Shown: positions 27,310 through 39,300 of the stretch, in pieces | Layout of the letters: each line of letters opens with the position of its first letter | How positions within the stretch are numbered: position 1 is the first letter of the stretch | Notes under the pieces: model-generated | Told to the model about the DNA's origin: nothing | Database searches by the model: none | The model's input: the letters and a program-made list of their open reading frames with translations, nothing else | Origin: JANSWP01 sp041941305 | GTDB lineage: Bacteria; Bacteroidota; Bacteroidia; Chitinophagales; Saprospiraceae | Direction: 5' to 3' | Assembly (NCBI GenBank): GCA_041941305.1 | Contig: JBGTQJ010000024.1 | Coordinates: 72,700-136,699 of the forward strand | DNA length: 64,000 nucleotides | Position numbers and translations under genes: made by a program

Positions 27310-30300
27310 ATGAAGTTTAAAAATTTCATGTTCCTTTTTGCGGTGTTTTTTACAGCCAATGGACTTTTGGCTCAAAAAACCACTGTTTTTACAGATGCAA
27401 ATTTGGCTTACAAACAGGGAGAAGATTTTTATGCGAAAGGTCTTTTTGCCAACGCCCGGCAGGAATACCGTAAAGCCATGAACTTATTACTTCCAACCAA
27501 TGAACCAGAATCTCAAATGCTCAAAACCAGGGCGGAATTGGGTTATGCAAAGTCTGCTGTTAGAATGGATTTGCCTGATGGAGAAAAATTAATTTTGGAT
27601 TTTATTCGAAAATATCAACCAGATCCCATTGCAAATCAAGCACTTATAGAAGTTGCCAACTATTTTTACAATGCTAAGAAATACGATAAAGCGATTGAGT
27701 TCTTTTCCCAAATTCCATCCTGGGAATTGACAGATGCACAACGCTCTGAAGTTCGATTCAAAATGGGTTATTCGTTTTTTGTGAAAAGAAAATTTAGCGA
27801 AGCCAAAAACAACTTCAGTGAGGTTAAGCATATTGAAAATGAATATTATTACCCCACCAATTACTATTTAGGATTGTGTGAATTCTTTCTTGGAAATTAC
27901 GATGAATCAATTAAATCTTTCCGTTTGGTAGAAAGATCCAGAAAATACAAACCTCATGTTCCTTATTATATCGCTCAAATTTATTTTGCTGAAGGTCAGT
28001 TTGATGAGGTCATTTCTTATGGTGAACCCAAATTACGGGATCCCGAGTTAAGAAGAAAAAAAGAGATGAATCAATTGGTTGGGCAAGCCTATTTTGAAAA
28101 AGGCTTGTACGAAGAGTCCTTGCCATTTTTAGAAGAATATGCTGAGCGTTCAGGTAAATTAAAAGCGGAGGAATTTTATCAAATCGGTTTTGCTCAATAT
28201 TCGACTGGTCAATACACCAAAGCCATAAAGAATCTGCAGCAATTAGAGTCAGAAAATACAGAAATGGTGCAATATGCACTATATTACTTGGGTGATTGCT
28301 ATTTAAAAAACCAGAATAAATCTGCTGCTCGAAATGCTTTTGGGAAGGCCTCCAGGATGGACTTTGATCCAGATATCAAAGAAGACGCTTTGTTTAATTA
28401 TGCCAAGCTTTCCTATGAGCTAAAATTTGACAGGGATGCTTTGATCGCACTTCAAAAATTTAATGCCGGCTCCAAATACTACATGGAAGCTCAGGAAATC
28501 ATGAGTGATATTTTCCTAAATACCCGTGACTATGCCAGGGCATTGAAGATTTTGGAAGACATGCCGAATAAAACTCCACAACTGAGAGAAGCGTATCAAA
28601 AAGTAGCTTATTTCCGTGGACAACAATTGTATAAAGAAGGGGATATTGATGAAGCAAAAGATCATTTTGAAAAATCTCTGGATACTCCAATTGATAAAAA
28701 ATACAAAGCCCTTGCCACCTATTGGCTCGGAGATATTGCTCATAATAAAGAGCAGTACAACGAAAGCAAGCGTCTGTTAAATCAATTTTTAACCCTTTCC
28801 AAAGGTTTGAAAAATTTACCAGATGAATCTTCTGTTTTCACCGCCAACTATTTACAAGGTTATAATTTCTTAAAGCAAAAAAATTATCCCAGTGCCCTGG
28901 GTTATTTTCAGGATGCAGTTGCAGGGATTAAACGCAATTCCATGTTTATCAGGAATAGAGCTGTGAAGGAAGACCTTTTGGGAGACGCTACTTTAAGAGC
29001 TGGAGATTGTTTATTTAAAAGAAATAAATACCGGGACGCTGTAAAATTTTACAATGAAGCGATAAATGGGGGATTTGCAGGATTTGAATATGCCATTTTC
29101 CAAAAAGCATTGATTGAGGGATTGAGAGGCAGGACAACAGAAAAGATGATTGCGCTTGAAAATTTGATTGACAATCATCCGAATTCTGAATACGCAGATG
29201 ATGCATTGTTCCATTTGGGTATAACCTATCAGGAAATTGGACAATTCAATAAAGCACTTGACCCATTGAAAGATTTGGTTGCCAATTATCCTTCTTCAAA
29301 TCTAGTTAACCCCGCACTTCTAAGACTTGGTTTGATTACCTATAATCAAGGAAGTCCACAGACAGCTATCAATTTTTACAAGCAGGTATTGTCCAATAAC
29401 CCTGAAGTAGGCGAAGCAAACGCAGCTATGACTGCTTTGGAAGAAATATATATAGATGATTTGGGAGATCCTGATGGGTTTGCTGCATTTTTAGAGACTG
29501 TACCAGGATTCAAAATGGACAACTTGGGAAGGGATACGCTCAACTTTAATGCAGCTGAATCGGCGTTCGAGAATGGCGATTATAATCGCGCTATAGATGG
29601 ATTTACAGATTACATCAGAAAATTTCCAAATGGTCGAAACTTATTAATTGCTCATTATCATAGAGGAGAATCCTATACCGTTTTGAAGAATTACTCCAAA
29701 GCTTTGAAAGATTATGATTGGGTTGTAAACAAAGGTCAAAGTCGTTATTATGTAAAGGCCTTGGAAAAAGCTGCCATAATTGCTTATCACAATGAGCAAG
29801 ATTTTTCGAAAGCTTTTAATTATTACAATAAATTGGAAGAAGCAGCAATCAACTCTGATATGCGATTTGAAGCTCAATTAGGAGCACTGCGTTCAGCATA
29901 TCGTACCAATAATGCAGCTGCAGTCACCAGACTTGCAAGACAGGTAGCACAAAACCCTTCCGCTTCCAATGAACAAATTGCTACCGCCAATTTTTATCTC
30001 GGAAAAGTAGCTTTTGATGAAAAGGATTACAATACTGCCTTAGCAGCGTTTAGAAAAGTTAAGCAATTGAGTGACAATGAACAAACAGCTGAAGCAAGGT
30101 ATTTGATTGCAAATATTTATTACATCCAAAGAGATTTAGAAACTGCAAAGGAACTTTGCATCAATGCAAATAAGGAAAGCTCCAATCATCCTTATTGGGT
30201 TGCCAAGAGCGTGATTTTATTATCCGATATTTTTGCTGAACAAAATGACTATTTTAATGCCAAAGCTGCACTTGAAGCACTTATAGAAAATTTTGATGGT

Positions 30301-30432
30301 GATGATGAATTGGTAGCTATCGCAAAAGCAAAATTAAAAAGGTTGGAAGCCCAATCTGCTGAATCTAGTCGCTTGGATCGAAGTTCAGACGATGATAAAT
30401 TTTTGATTGACGAAGACGAAGGTGGTCAATAA
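27310..30432 (+). CDS. Large exported tetratricopeptide-repeat protein
   Basis: A 1040-aa periplasmic or outer-membrane-associated protein. The signal peptide is MKFKNFMFLFAVFFTANGLLAQ. The start at 27310 is chosen over the frame start at 27235 because it places the signal peptide at the N-terminus. Almost the whole mature chain is helical TPR units with clear A/Y/G-x-x-x-(Y/F) spacing, for example YAKGLFANARQEYRKAM near the start, YNEALFHLGITYQEIGQF-like units in the middle, and YFNAKAALEALIENF near the end. The tail is acidic. TPR arrays act as assembly scaffolds. It is 82 bases upstream of a beta-barrel gene on the same strand, and such TPR/barrel pairs are common in Bacteroidota, so the two probably form an envelope complex. 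The function is unproven. Confidence 0.88.
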   Translation: MKFKNFMFLFAVFFTANGLLAQKTTVFTDANLAYKQGEDFYAKGLFANARQEYRKAMNLLLPTNEPESQMLKTRAELGYAKSAVRMDLPDGEKLILDFIRKYQPDPIANQALIEVANYFYNAKKYDKAIEFFSQIPSWELTDAQRSEVRFKMGYSFFVKRKFSEAKNNFSEVKHIENEYYYPTNYYLGLCEFFLGNYDESIKSFRLVERSRKYKPHVPYYIAQIYFAEGQFDEVISYGEPKLRDPELRRKKEMNQLVGQAYFEKGLYEESLPFLEEYAERSGKLKAEEFYQIGFAQYSTGQYTKAIKNLQQLESENTEMVQYALYYLGDCYLKNQNKSAARNAFGKASRMDFDPDIKEDALFNYAKLSYELKFDRDALIALQKFNAGSKYYMEAQEIMSDIFLNTRDYARALKILEDMPNKTPQLREAYQKVAYFRGQQLYKEGDIDEAKDHFEKSLDTPIDKKYKALATYWLGDIAHNKEQYNESKRLLNQFLTLSKGLKNLPDESSVFTANYLQGYNFLKQKNYPSALGYFQDAVAGIKRNSMFIRNRAVKEDLLGDATLRAGDCLFKRNKYRDAVKFYNEAINGGFAGFEYAIFQKALIEGLRGRTTEKMIALENLIDNHPNSEYADDALFHLGITYQEIGQFNKALDPLKDLVANYPSSNLVNPALLRLGLITYNQGSPQTAINFYKQVLSNNPEVGEANAAMTALEEIYIDDLGDPDGFAAFLETVPGFKMDNLGRDTLNFNAAESAFENGDYNRAIDGFTDYIRKFPNGRNLLIAHYHRGESYTVLKNYSKALKDYDWVVNKGQSRYYVKALEKAAIIAYHNEQDFSKAFNYYNKLEEAAINSDMRFEAQLGALRSAYRTNNAAAVTRLARQVAQNPSASNEQIATANFYLGKVAFDEKDYNTALAAFRKVKQLSDNEQTAEARYLIANIYYIQRDLETAKELCINANKESSNHPYWVAKSVILLSDIFAEQNDYFNAKAALEALIENFDGDDELVAIAKAKLKRLEAQSAESSRLDRSSDDDKFLIDEDEGGQ

Positions 30433-30514
30433 TTGATCTGAATTTCAAAATCTTGGGTCTCAGTTATTTTGACTATTCAAGTCAGAACTGATTACTTCAA
30501 ACCAATTTAAAATC

Positions 30515-32170
30515 ATGAATACAACAAAAATAATTTTCAATATAGCCTGCTTACTAATCGTTTTTTCTTTTAGTATTTATGCTCAAGAGGGGCTTCCAAC
30601 GGAGCAGGTTGAGGTTATCAAAAATTTTGAAGCACAATTGGAAGAAACCGAAAAAATACCAATTGATCCAGAATTGCCTCCTCTGGATACATCAACTCAA
30701 TTGCAGACGTATCAAATTCCACAGACCCATCAATTAAATGTGGAATATCCCGCTCCAAAGATTCGACCCTTGGCCATGAGACCAGATGATTTGCCAGATG
30801 TTTACAATGCTTTTTTAAGATTAGGTGCCGGGTTACCAACTACTTTTCTGGGAGAAGGCTCTTATGGTAAATTTGTAGAAGAAAAATACGATGTCGGTTT
30901 AAAATTGAAATACCATTCAGGAAATTTTACAGGAGATGAAGTGGAAAATCAAAAATTCAGAACGGTAGGCGTCGGGGGAAATGTGACTTATTATTTTGAC
31001 CAAGGATTTGCAGTTGGAGGAGATGTAAAATACAGCTCAAATAAATTCCATTATTACGGTTATAATTTTGACGATAGTGACACAACTGGAGTAAAAGATT
31101 CCGACGTACAACAAAAATTTAATACCATTGATATAAACGCCAAGATATTTAATGGCGTAGAAAATGTCGGAGATATAAATTATGCTGCCGGCTTTGAATA
31201 TTACAATCATCAAGACAATTTTGCGACTTCAGAAGATGGTTTTAAATTATTTCTGGATGCTACCAAATGGATAGGAGGTGCTCATTCCTTCGATTTCAAC
31301 ATCGCTGCAGATTTTACCACTTACAGCGACACCATGAAACAGAAGTTGAACAACTATTACTTCCAACCTGCATTTACTTATCACGGAGACATGTTCAAGG
31401 CCAAATTGGGGTTGAATTTGGTAGCAAATAATGATGATTTCAATTTCTTCCCTGACATAGAGGCAATTGTGAATTTGACTGGTAGTGAATTAGCAGTTTT
31501 TGGAGGAGCTACAGGTGATTTACAAAAAAACACCTATCGTTCTTTATCCGATTACAACAATTTTGTTTCTTATCGTTTTCCTGCACTTACCATAAAGAAC
31601 ACCAAATATTTTGAATACTATGGAGGAATAAAAGGCAATGTCAAGGTCTTTGAATACCTAGCAAGAATTGGGGTAAAAACAGTGGATACATTGGCAACTT
31701 TTGTGGTTGACAGTTTACCTCCGAACCCACTCCATCGAACCTTTAGAGTACTATACGATGATGGAAACATTCTTTCAATCGGTGGGTCAATAAAAGCCAA
31801 TATTTCAAAAAGTGTTGAATTGGTGGGAACTGCCAATTATAATGTCTATGATATGGACAATGAAATAAAAGCCTGGCATCTTCCCAGAATACAAATAAAT
31901 GGGGCATTATTTGTAAAATTGATGGATGAGAAATTGAGGGTAAAGGGACAGTTGTTTATGGAAAACGGTGTTCCATTTAGACAAGCCGATGGGACTGCCG
32001 AAACACTCAACTCCTTGTTTGATTTAAGTTTTGGAGCCGAGTATTTTCTTGCTGACAATTTTGGAGTATTCTTTGAACTCAACAACTTGTTGGACAATAA
32101 AAGGCAACGGTGGAGATATTACCCTACCTATGGGTTAAATGTTCTTTTAGGAGCATCAGCCAGGTTCTAA
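30515..32170 (+). CDS. Outer-membrane beta-barrel protein (TonB-dependent-receptor-like barrel, no plug)
   Basis: A 551-aa outer-membrane protein. The signal peptide ends at SFSIYAQ. The mature N-terminus is a Pro/Glu-rich linker (residues about 25-100), followed by repeated amphipathic strands with aromatic girdles and the C-terminal strand GLNVLLGASARF ending in Phe, the BAM recognition pattern. No TonB box or plug domain is visible and the length is below that of classical TonB-dependent receptors. It probably forms a two-gene operon with the TPR protein upstream. The transported substrate cannot be deduced. Confidence 0.85.
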   Translation: MNTTKIIFNIACLLIVFSFSIYAQEGLPTEQVEVIKNFEAQLEETEKIPIDPELPPLDTSTQLQTYQIPQTHQLNVEYPAPKIRPLAMRPDDLPDVYNAFLRLGAGLPTTFLGEGSYGKFVEEKYDVGLKLKYHSGNFTGDEVENQKFRTVGVGGNVTYYFDQGFAVGGDVKYSSNKFHYYGYNFDDSDTTGVKDSDVQQKFNTIDINAKIFNGVENVGDINYAAGFEYYNHQDNFATSEDGFKLFLDATKWIGGAHSFDFNIAADFTTYSDTMKQKLNNYYFQPAFTYHGDMFKAKLGLNLVANNDDFNFFPDIEAIVNLTGSELAVFGGATGDLQKNTYRSLSDYNNFVSYRFPALTIKNTKYFEYYGGIKGNVKVFEYLARIGVKTVDTLATFVVDSLPPNPLHRTFRVLYDDGNILSIGGSIKANISKSVELVGTANYNVYDMDNEIKAWHLPRIQINGALFVKLMDEKLRVKGQLFMENGVPFRQADGTAETLNSLFDLSFGAEYFLADNFGVFFELNNLLDNKRQRWRYYPTYGLNVLLGASARF

Positions 32171-32180
32171 TTTTCTCCAG

Positions 32181-32231
32181 GTAATTGGTCCCATTTTACG
32201 GGTTAATTGGGACCAATTACTTTCCCTTTTT
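32181..32231. terminator. Bidirectional terminator between the barrel gene and miaE
   Basis: GTAATTGGTCCCA (32181-32193) pairs perfectly with 32208-32220, with a 14-base loop, and is followed by a TTTCCCTTTTT tract. It starts 11 bases after the barrel stop and ends beside the miaE stop. Confidence 0.85.
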
Positions 32232-32814
32232 AGTGCAATGCCGGCCTAATCTCTAATCCCTCAATAACCTCAGATTCTTGCTCCACCCACCATTCAAGTC
32301 TTGGATATACCTCTTCTTTATCAAAATAATTCAAGGCCATTTTTACAAAGATATGCCCATGTTTTGCTTCTGAAACCCAAAGGTTTTTATAAAATCGAAA
32401 CAATTCTTCATCTTTCTGGGCTTCAGAAACCATTCTAAATCTCTCGGCACCCCTGGTTTCTACAACTGAGGCGACTAACAATCGATCCAAAAAACGCTCT
32501 CTTCTTCCCGAGTGGCATTTTTTTACCAAAGCCTGAACATAGGGGTCTCCTCCAATAGAATGCAACAATTGAATACCTCTTTTTTCCATCAAAGAATAGA
32601 CTTGTTGAAAATGTTCCAATTCCTCCACTGCAGTTTCAATTAAATCAGGAATAATTTCAACACGATCGGGGTATTTTGCAACAAAACTCATTGCCATTGC
32701 AGATGCCTTTCTCTCGCAGTCTGCATGGTCTTGCAAAAAAGAATCAAAATCATCCATAACTGCTTTTAACCACGTCTTTTTAGAAGGTACTTTGATGTCT
32801 AAATTTAATTTCAT
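32230..32814 (-). CDS. miaE: tRNA-(ms2io6A)-hydroxylase-like diiron protein
   Basis: MiaE is a ferritin-like nonheme diiron monooxygenase that hydroxylates the isopentenyl group of ms2i6A37 in tRNA. The 194-aa protein has the expected helices and iron-ligand motifs: DHADCERKASAMA, VEELEHFQQV, VVETRGAERF and SEAKHGHIF. The frame also offers an upstream ATG at 32850, but the start at 32814 (MKLNLDIKVPSKKTW) fits family members better. It is a single gene, convergent with the barrel operon and sharing its terminator. Confidence 0.93.
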   Translation of the reverse strand: MKLNLDIKVPSKKTWLKAVMDDFDSFLQDHADCERKASAMAMSFVAKYPDRVEIIPDLIETAVEELEHFQQVYSLMEKRGIQLLHSIGGDPYVQALVKKCHSGRRERFLDRLLVASVVETRGAERFRMVSEAQKDEELFRFYKNLWVSEAKHGHIFVKMALNYFDKEEVYPRLEWWVEQESEVIEGLEIRPALH

Positions 32815-33365
32815 TTTCAGTATTTTTTTCAATAACAAAATGATCGGCAAATATGGTAAAATGTAGTGATGCTTAAGCGTTTTTTAAGCTGAAAAACCAA
32901 AAAGCTGAAAAAGAATCTATGGTCTTTGAATTTTGTCAATACCAATATATTCTCTACCTTAGCAATCCTATTTTCTTTCCGCTACAAAGTCTGCCAGAAA
33001 ATTGGAGGAAAAGGCAGATTTCCCTTCATGTTGGAAAACAATACAATCACAAGGATAAAGGCTTTATACTGGTTCAGAATAAAAAATCACCCGCTCGAAT
33101 CTATTCTTTTCTAAATTAGTTTTGGGAAAAATAAGTTTGTATCCAGAAATTAATTTTTATGATTTTTTCAAAATAGGGTGAAAAAGATTGATAGTGATTC
33201 ATAATACATCCATGATAATTATCAGGAAAATAAAAGAGAACCTAAACCCTTTGAGTTATAAAAATTGCCAAATGAAAGACGTGTGATAAACGAATTGGTG
33301 GCATTTTATTAGAATCCCCACAAAATGAATAACTTTGAATTTAATTATTTCTTAACAAAAAAGTA
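32815..33365. other. 551-base gene-free region upstream of giant gene C
   Basis: Very AT-rich. Two short overlapping plus-strand frames (about 62-66 codons at 32919-33119) have no domain or signal peptide and are not called. The right end carries the candidate promoter box of the giant gene. The rest may be a long regulatory leader, but no repeat or strong hairpin was seen. Confidence 0.5.
33330..33337 (+). promoter_or_regulatory. Candidate -7 box of giant gene C
   Basis: TAACTTTG matches TAnnTTTG 28 bases before the start codon. No good -33 box at 19-23 bases was found. Confidence 0.4.
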
Positions 33366-36300
33366 ATGCAGATGAGAGCACTATTACTCCTCTTAGTGTT
33401 TTTCTTTTTGAATTTCACGCCCGACAAAAATCCTCCCAATGGAGAGGCGGCTGAAAATCAAAGCACTGAAATCTTCAGCGATATAGAAACACTCTATGTC
33501 GGTGACGAAAACAGGGGCAGATTTTTAGTCAAACCCGAAGGGATGAGTCAACAAATGCAGTTCTGCGATTTGATTCCCGGACAGACTTATAAAATATTTG
33601 CTGTCAAGGGCGAACAATGCAGTCCATTGGTCTCCATGAAAGGCCATGAACTTGGGCAAACTTTCGAGTTTGTAGCCACTGCAGCATGCCAAGAATTTAC
33701 CTACCATGCAGGAATGTGTACTGAGGAAACCTATGTTTCTATTGGTTGTCAAACTTGCAAAAAGGACAATTCCTTCATGGAAGAATTTATGCTTTCGGTG
33801 GCACAGGCTTCCGACCAATCATTGATTGAAGATGTCTTTATTGGTGGCAATTGTTTTGATGTTACCAATGTTTCAGGAATTGGACCTCAGGAAGGAAGAG
33901 GGCAGTTTTCAGGTGGATCTTTTGGTCTCTCTGATGGTGTAATTCTTTCTACCGGAAATATTACCAATGCCACTGGACCTAATAATAGTGGTTCTGCTGG
34001 TAATAATATGGGAGGGCCTGGGGGTGATCCAGACTTAGGCATCTACGCAGGTGGTCACCCTACCTTTGATACAGAAGGTATTGAATTTGACTTTACTCCT
34101 ACTATTCCTACGATGGATTTCCTTTTTGTTTTTGCCTCTGAGGAGTATTGTGAATGGGTAGGCTCTCAATTCAATGATATTTTTGGTTTCTTCATAAGTG
34201 GACCTGGTATTTCTGGCCCTTTTTCAAATAATGGAATTAACATTGGAGTAGTGCCAGGTGGTGCCACTCCGATTACAATTAATACCGTAAACCCTGGGCA
34301 GAACAGTTCATTTTTCATTCCAAATGATGGTTCCTGTGGTGGAATGGTAAATCCAAACTTTCAATTTGATGGATATACCTCAGTTATCGTTGCGACTGCA
34401 GCCGTAATCCCCTGCGAAACCTACCACATCAAATTAGTTTGCTCAGATGTAGGAGATGGGATTTATGATACTGCCGTTTTCCTTGGCGCCGGATCATTTA
34501 ATGCAGGAGGAACTGCCTCTGCAGAAGGTTTCTCTGCAATTACCGGAACCAATACCATATATGAAGATTGCCCTGATGGAGGTTTTCTATTTGAACGAGT
34601 TGGGTTTAATCTCAATTCGTTGATTACCATTAATATCACGGTAGAACCTTCCAGTACTGCTACTCCTGGAGTTGATTACCAACCGCTACCAAGTGTTGTA
34701 ATTATTCCACCTGGAGCAACTTCTTTCTTGTTACCTGTAGCAGTATTCTCAGATGCCATAATTGAAGGGGCAGAAAGTATAATTCTCACACTTGATAACC
34801 CGTGCAGTTGTACGGCCGACGAAGTCATACTCTGGATAGAGGAACCGCCGCCCGTCGAAGCCTCTCTCCTGGATGAAGAGCTCTGTGGGGGAGGGGCGGT
34901 CGTGCTTGAGCCGTCCATAACAGGAGGAATCCAAAATCCGGCGATATACACCTATGTGTGGAGTGATGGTTCGACAGATCCAATTTTGGTAGCTGCGCCA
35001 TCCCAAACGACAACTTATTCTGTAACAGTTACTGATTTTTGCGGCTCGACAGCAGAAGCAAATTCAACTATAACTGTTTATCCTATTGCATTAGCAGAAT
35101 TGGATTCAGATGTACAAATCGTTTGTGATGCCTCAACCGCCGAAACTGAACTGGTCATTTCTAGTATTACTCCGCTTAGTTCCTTACCAGTGGAAATTGT
35201 CATCAGTCAGGATGGTTCACCCTTGAGTCCGCCCCTGGTGATTAATCCAGGTGATTTCCCACCATATACCTATACGGTTTATGGCACTGGACAATTTGAA
35301 ATATTTAGCGTTACCAATGGAAATGGGTTGTGTCCCGGAATTGGTGCCGGTTTTTTTCAGGTTCAGGAAATCCCAATGGATGTAGAATACGAGGCAACTA
35401 ATGTGAGTTGCTTTGGTGAGGCGAATGGCACTATTACGGTAACTCCACTTTCCGGGGTCCCACCATTTACCTATCTATGGGACATCGGTTTACCTGATAC
35501 CGTAAATATTGCTACAAATTTACCCGCTGGAGTTTATGGAATTACAGTAATTGATGACACAGATTGTGAATTTGAACTGGAAGCCGAAATTGAAGAAGCT
35601 CCGGAGCTGGATGCCCAGGCTGTTCAATTAACCACACCAGATTGCAACAATCCAAATGGTGGTTCAGCAGAAGTTCTGGCAAATGGTGGAACTCCTATTT
35701 ATAGCTATAATTGGAGTAATGGCGACTCAGGTTCCATCATAGCAGATGTGCCTTCCGGGTTTTATCAGGTTACTGTGACAGATGAATCGAATTGTACTTC
35801 TGAAGCAGAAGTCTATATAGATGACAACATGATTCCGCCAATTGCTGTGGCAGATACCGAAGGTTTGATAGATTGTCTGAATCAAACCACGACGGTCAAT
35901 TCAGATGGCTCATCCACTGGAGGTAATATTACTTACCAGTGGTCTGGTCCGGGAATTATAGGAGGAAATAATGGAAGCACTGCAGAGGTGAATCAACCAG
36001 GTACTTATACCTTGGTAGTCACTGATTTGGATAACGGTTGTACCGAAGAAGATGTCACAATCGTCATTCAAAATGAAGATTTGCCAACTGCCGCCATTGA
36101 AGATCCTGAACAAGTCGATTGTGATGATATCGAAGTCACTTTGGATGGTTCAGCTTCTAGCACAAATGGCAATTTTACCTATGACTGGAATACAAGTGAT
36201 GGTTTTATTGTCAATGGAAATGGAACCTTATTCCCTGTAGTAAATTCAGCTGGAACCTACAACTTGTTAGTTACAGATGAAGATAATGGCTGTACAGCAG

Positions 36301-39300
36301 AAGCAACTATTGTGGTCCCTGAAGATTTCACCAATCCAGATGCAGAAGCTGGACCAAACCAATTGTTATCTTGTACTGCCAACACCGTCACTCTAGATGG
36401 GACCGGATCTACACTTGGCATCAATATCACTTATAACTGGCAAACCAATAATGGAACCATCGTTTCAGGTGGTAATACCTTGGCTCCTGAAGTAAGTGAA
36501 GCAGGACTATATGAAATAGTAGTAACAAACACCGATAATGGATGCACTGCTCTAGATACGGTTGTGGTTGATCTAAATTCAGATGTCCCAATTGCAGATG
36601 GTGGAGATGATCAAACAATTGATTGTACAGCTTCAGAATTGACTTTAGATGCCTCTAATTCAAGTTCAGGCGGAACCATTATTTTTACCTGGACAACAAA
36701 TGGAGGAAATTTTGTATCTGGTCAATCTACACTGACACCTGTAATTGATCAACCTGGTGAATATATATTGACCGTTACGGATCAGGCAAATGGATGCGAA
36801 GCTATTTCCACAGTAATCGTTGATGAGGACACAATTTTACCAACAGCACAAATTAGTCCTCCACAGGAGATCAATTGTGAATTTCCAAGCATAACGATTG
36901 ATGGTTCAAACTCAAGTAATAATGGTAACTATACCTATACCTGGACCACTTCTAATGGTTCTATTGTTTCTGGTGGAAACACCTTGACTCCTGAGGTCGA
37001 TGCCGGAGGCACCTATGATTTGACCATCCTGAATAATGATAGTGGTTGCGAAGAATCCGCTTCAGTATTGGTACCAGAAAATATGGATACACCTGATGCG
37101 CAAATTGCAACACCTGATTTAATTACATGTACCGCACTGGAAATAACCATTGATGGAACAAATTCGACTGGTAATGGACCACTGGTTTACACCTGGACCA
37201 CCCAGGATGGGACGATTGTCTCTGGAGATTCCACATTGACACCAACTGTCAATACTGCGGGAACTTATGACTTATTGATTACAAATACAGCAAGTAATTG
37301 TACTTCCACAGCTTCAGTGGTTGTTACAGAGGACAATGAATTGCCGACAGCGGATGCTGGACAGTCATTCTTTATTGATTGTTCCAATCCTCAGGTTATA
37401 CTTGATGGAACAGTTACTGGTAATGGTAATTTGGTCATTCAATGGACGACCAATGATGGAAGCTTTGTCTCCGGATCTGATACGGCCAATCCTGTTGTTG
37501 ATGCCGGTGGAACATATGTCATAAACGTCTCTAACCCAGACAATGGGTGTACCGCTTCTGCAAGTGTAGTTATTGATGAGGATGCGAATATACCTGAGGC
37601 AATTATAGCGAATCCGGATATATTGAACTGTGATTTGGAAGAATTCACACTAGACGGGTCTGCCTCGACTGCAGGTGTAAATATCGACATTCAATGGACA
37701 ACTATTGATGGGAATATTGTTTTAGGAGAAAACTCCTTGACACCCACAATAGATGCTCCTGGAACCTATACATTGAGTATTACAGATGAACAAAATAATT
37801 GTCAAAATACTGCAAGTGTGCTTGTGACTCAGGACATTTTGGACCCAACAGTTCAGGCTATTGGAGGTGAAATCACCTGTGCAAATCCAACTATTAATTT
37901 GGATGGTACAGGATCTTCCACAAATGGAGATTTCACTTATTCATGGACAAGTCTAACTGGAATTCAAATTACAAATCCTGATTCATTAGTGGCTTCTGTA
38001 ACTGAACCAGGTAGCTTCATTTTTAGTATTATAAATAATGAAAATGGTTGTGGAAGTTCTACAACAATTGATATTACTCAAAACATTCAGGATCCTGAAG
38101 CATTAGCTGTTGATCCTCCACAAATTACCTGTGCCAATGATTTCGTTGTAATTGATGGTACCCAATCGAGTATTGGTGGAGATTTTGAATATTCCTGGAC
38201 TTCCCCTACCGGAAGTTTTGTAAGTGGTCAAAATACTTTGCTTCCAAATGTCAATGCTCCAGGTACCTATGATTTGCTGGTGACTGACATTACAAATGGA
38301 TGTACTGCTACTGCACAAGTAATCGTTACAGAAGATATTGAGTACCCTGATGCAGATGCTGGTGCACCAGATATTGTTAATTGTTACAATCCAACAATTA
38401 TTCTAGATGGTAGTAATTCCTCAAATGGACCTATTTATGGTTATGATTGGGAAACCATTGATGGAACAATCGAGTCTGGTGATGATACTGTAAATCCCGA
38501 AGTAAGTGCTGCTGGTACATATGTAATAGAGGTAACCAATCTCTTGAACGGTTGTGCCACCATAGACCAGGTGGTTATTGATCAAAATTTTGATACACCA
38601 ACGCCAGAAGCTGGTAGTACCCAGGAACTATCTTGTTCAGTTTCCGAATTAACTTTAGATGCATCTGGTTCAACTGGTCAAAACATTGCTTACAACTGGA
38701 CAACACCAACAGGGGTATTTTCTTCACCTACAAATGTTGTCAATCCTACTGTTACAGCACCTGGAATGTACTTTGTTGAAGTAATTGATATGGTGAGTGG
38801 ATGTTCTCAGGTAGATTCTGTACAAATTACACAGGATGATGATTTACCTATAGCGATTGTTGCACCATCTGATACATTAACCTGCTCCACTACAGCAGTT
38901 GTTTTGGATGGAACACCTTCAGACCAGGGTCCTGGTATTACCTATGAATGGACAACTCCAGACGGAAACATTGTTTCTGGCACTGATGGAGTTACGGCCT
39001 GGGTAGATTTGCCTGGTACCTATATCATAACTGTTTTCAATTCAAACAATAACTGTAGTTCTTCTGCCAGTGTTATTGTTAATGAAAATGTAGCACCACC
39101 AATTTCAGAAGCTGGACCATCCATGGAATTAACTTGTAGCACGACATTCTTGTCATTAAGTGGAAACAATTCCAGTGCAGGTCCAAATTTCACGTACTTG
39201 TGGTCTGTAGTTTCAAATGGTAACATAGTAGGTGGTGAAAACACCCCTAACCCTGTTGTTGATGCTTCCGGAGTCTATGAATTGCTTGTAACCAATACAT

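Noticed and set aside
32919..33119. Two overlapping ~65-codon frames upstream of giant gene C
   Set aside because: They compete with each other, lack any motif, and lie in a likely long leader region.
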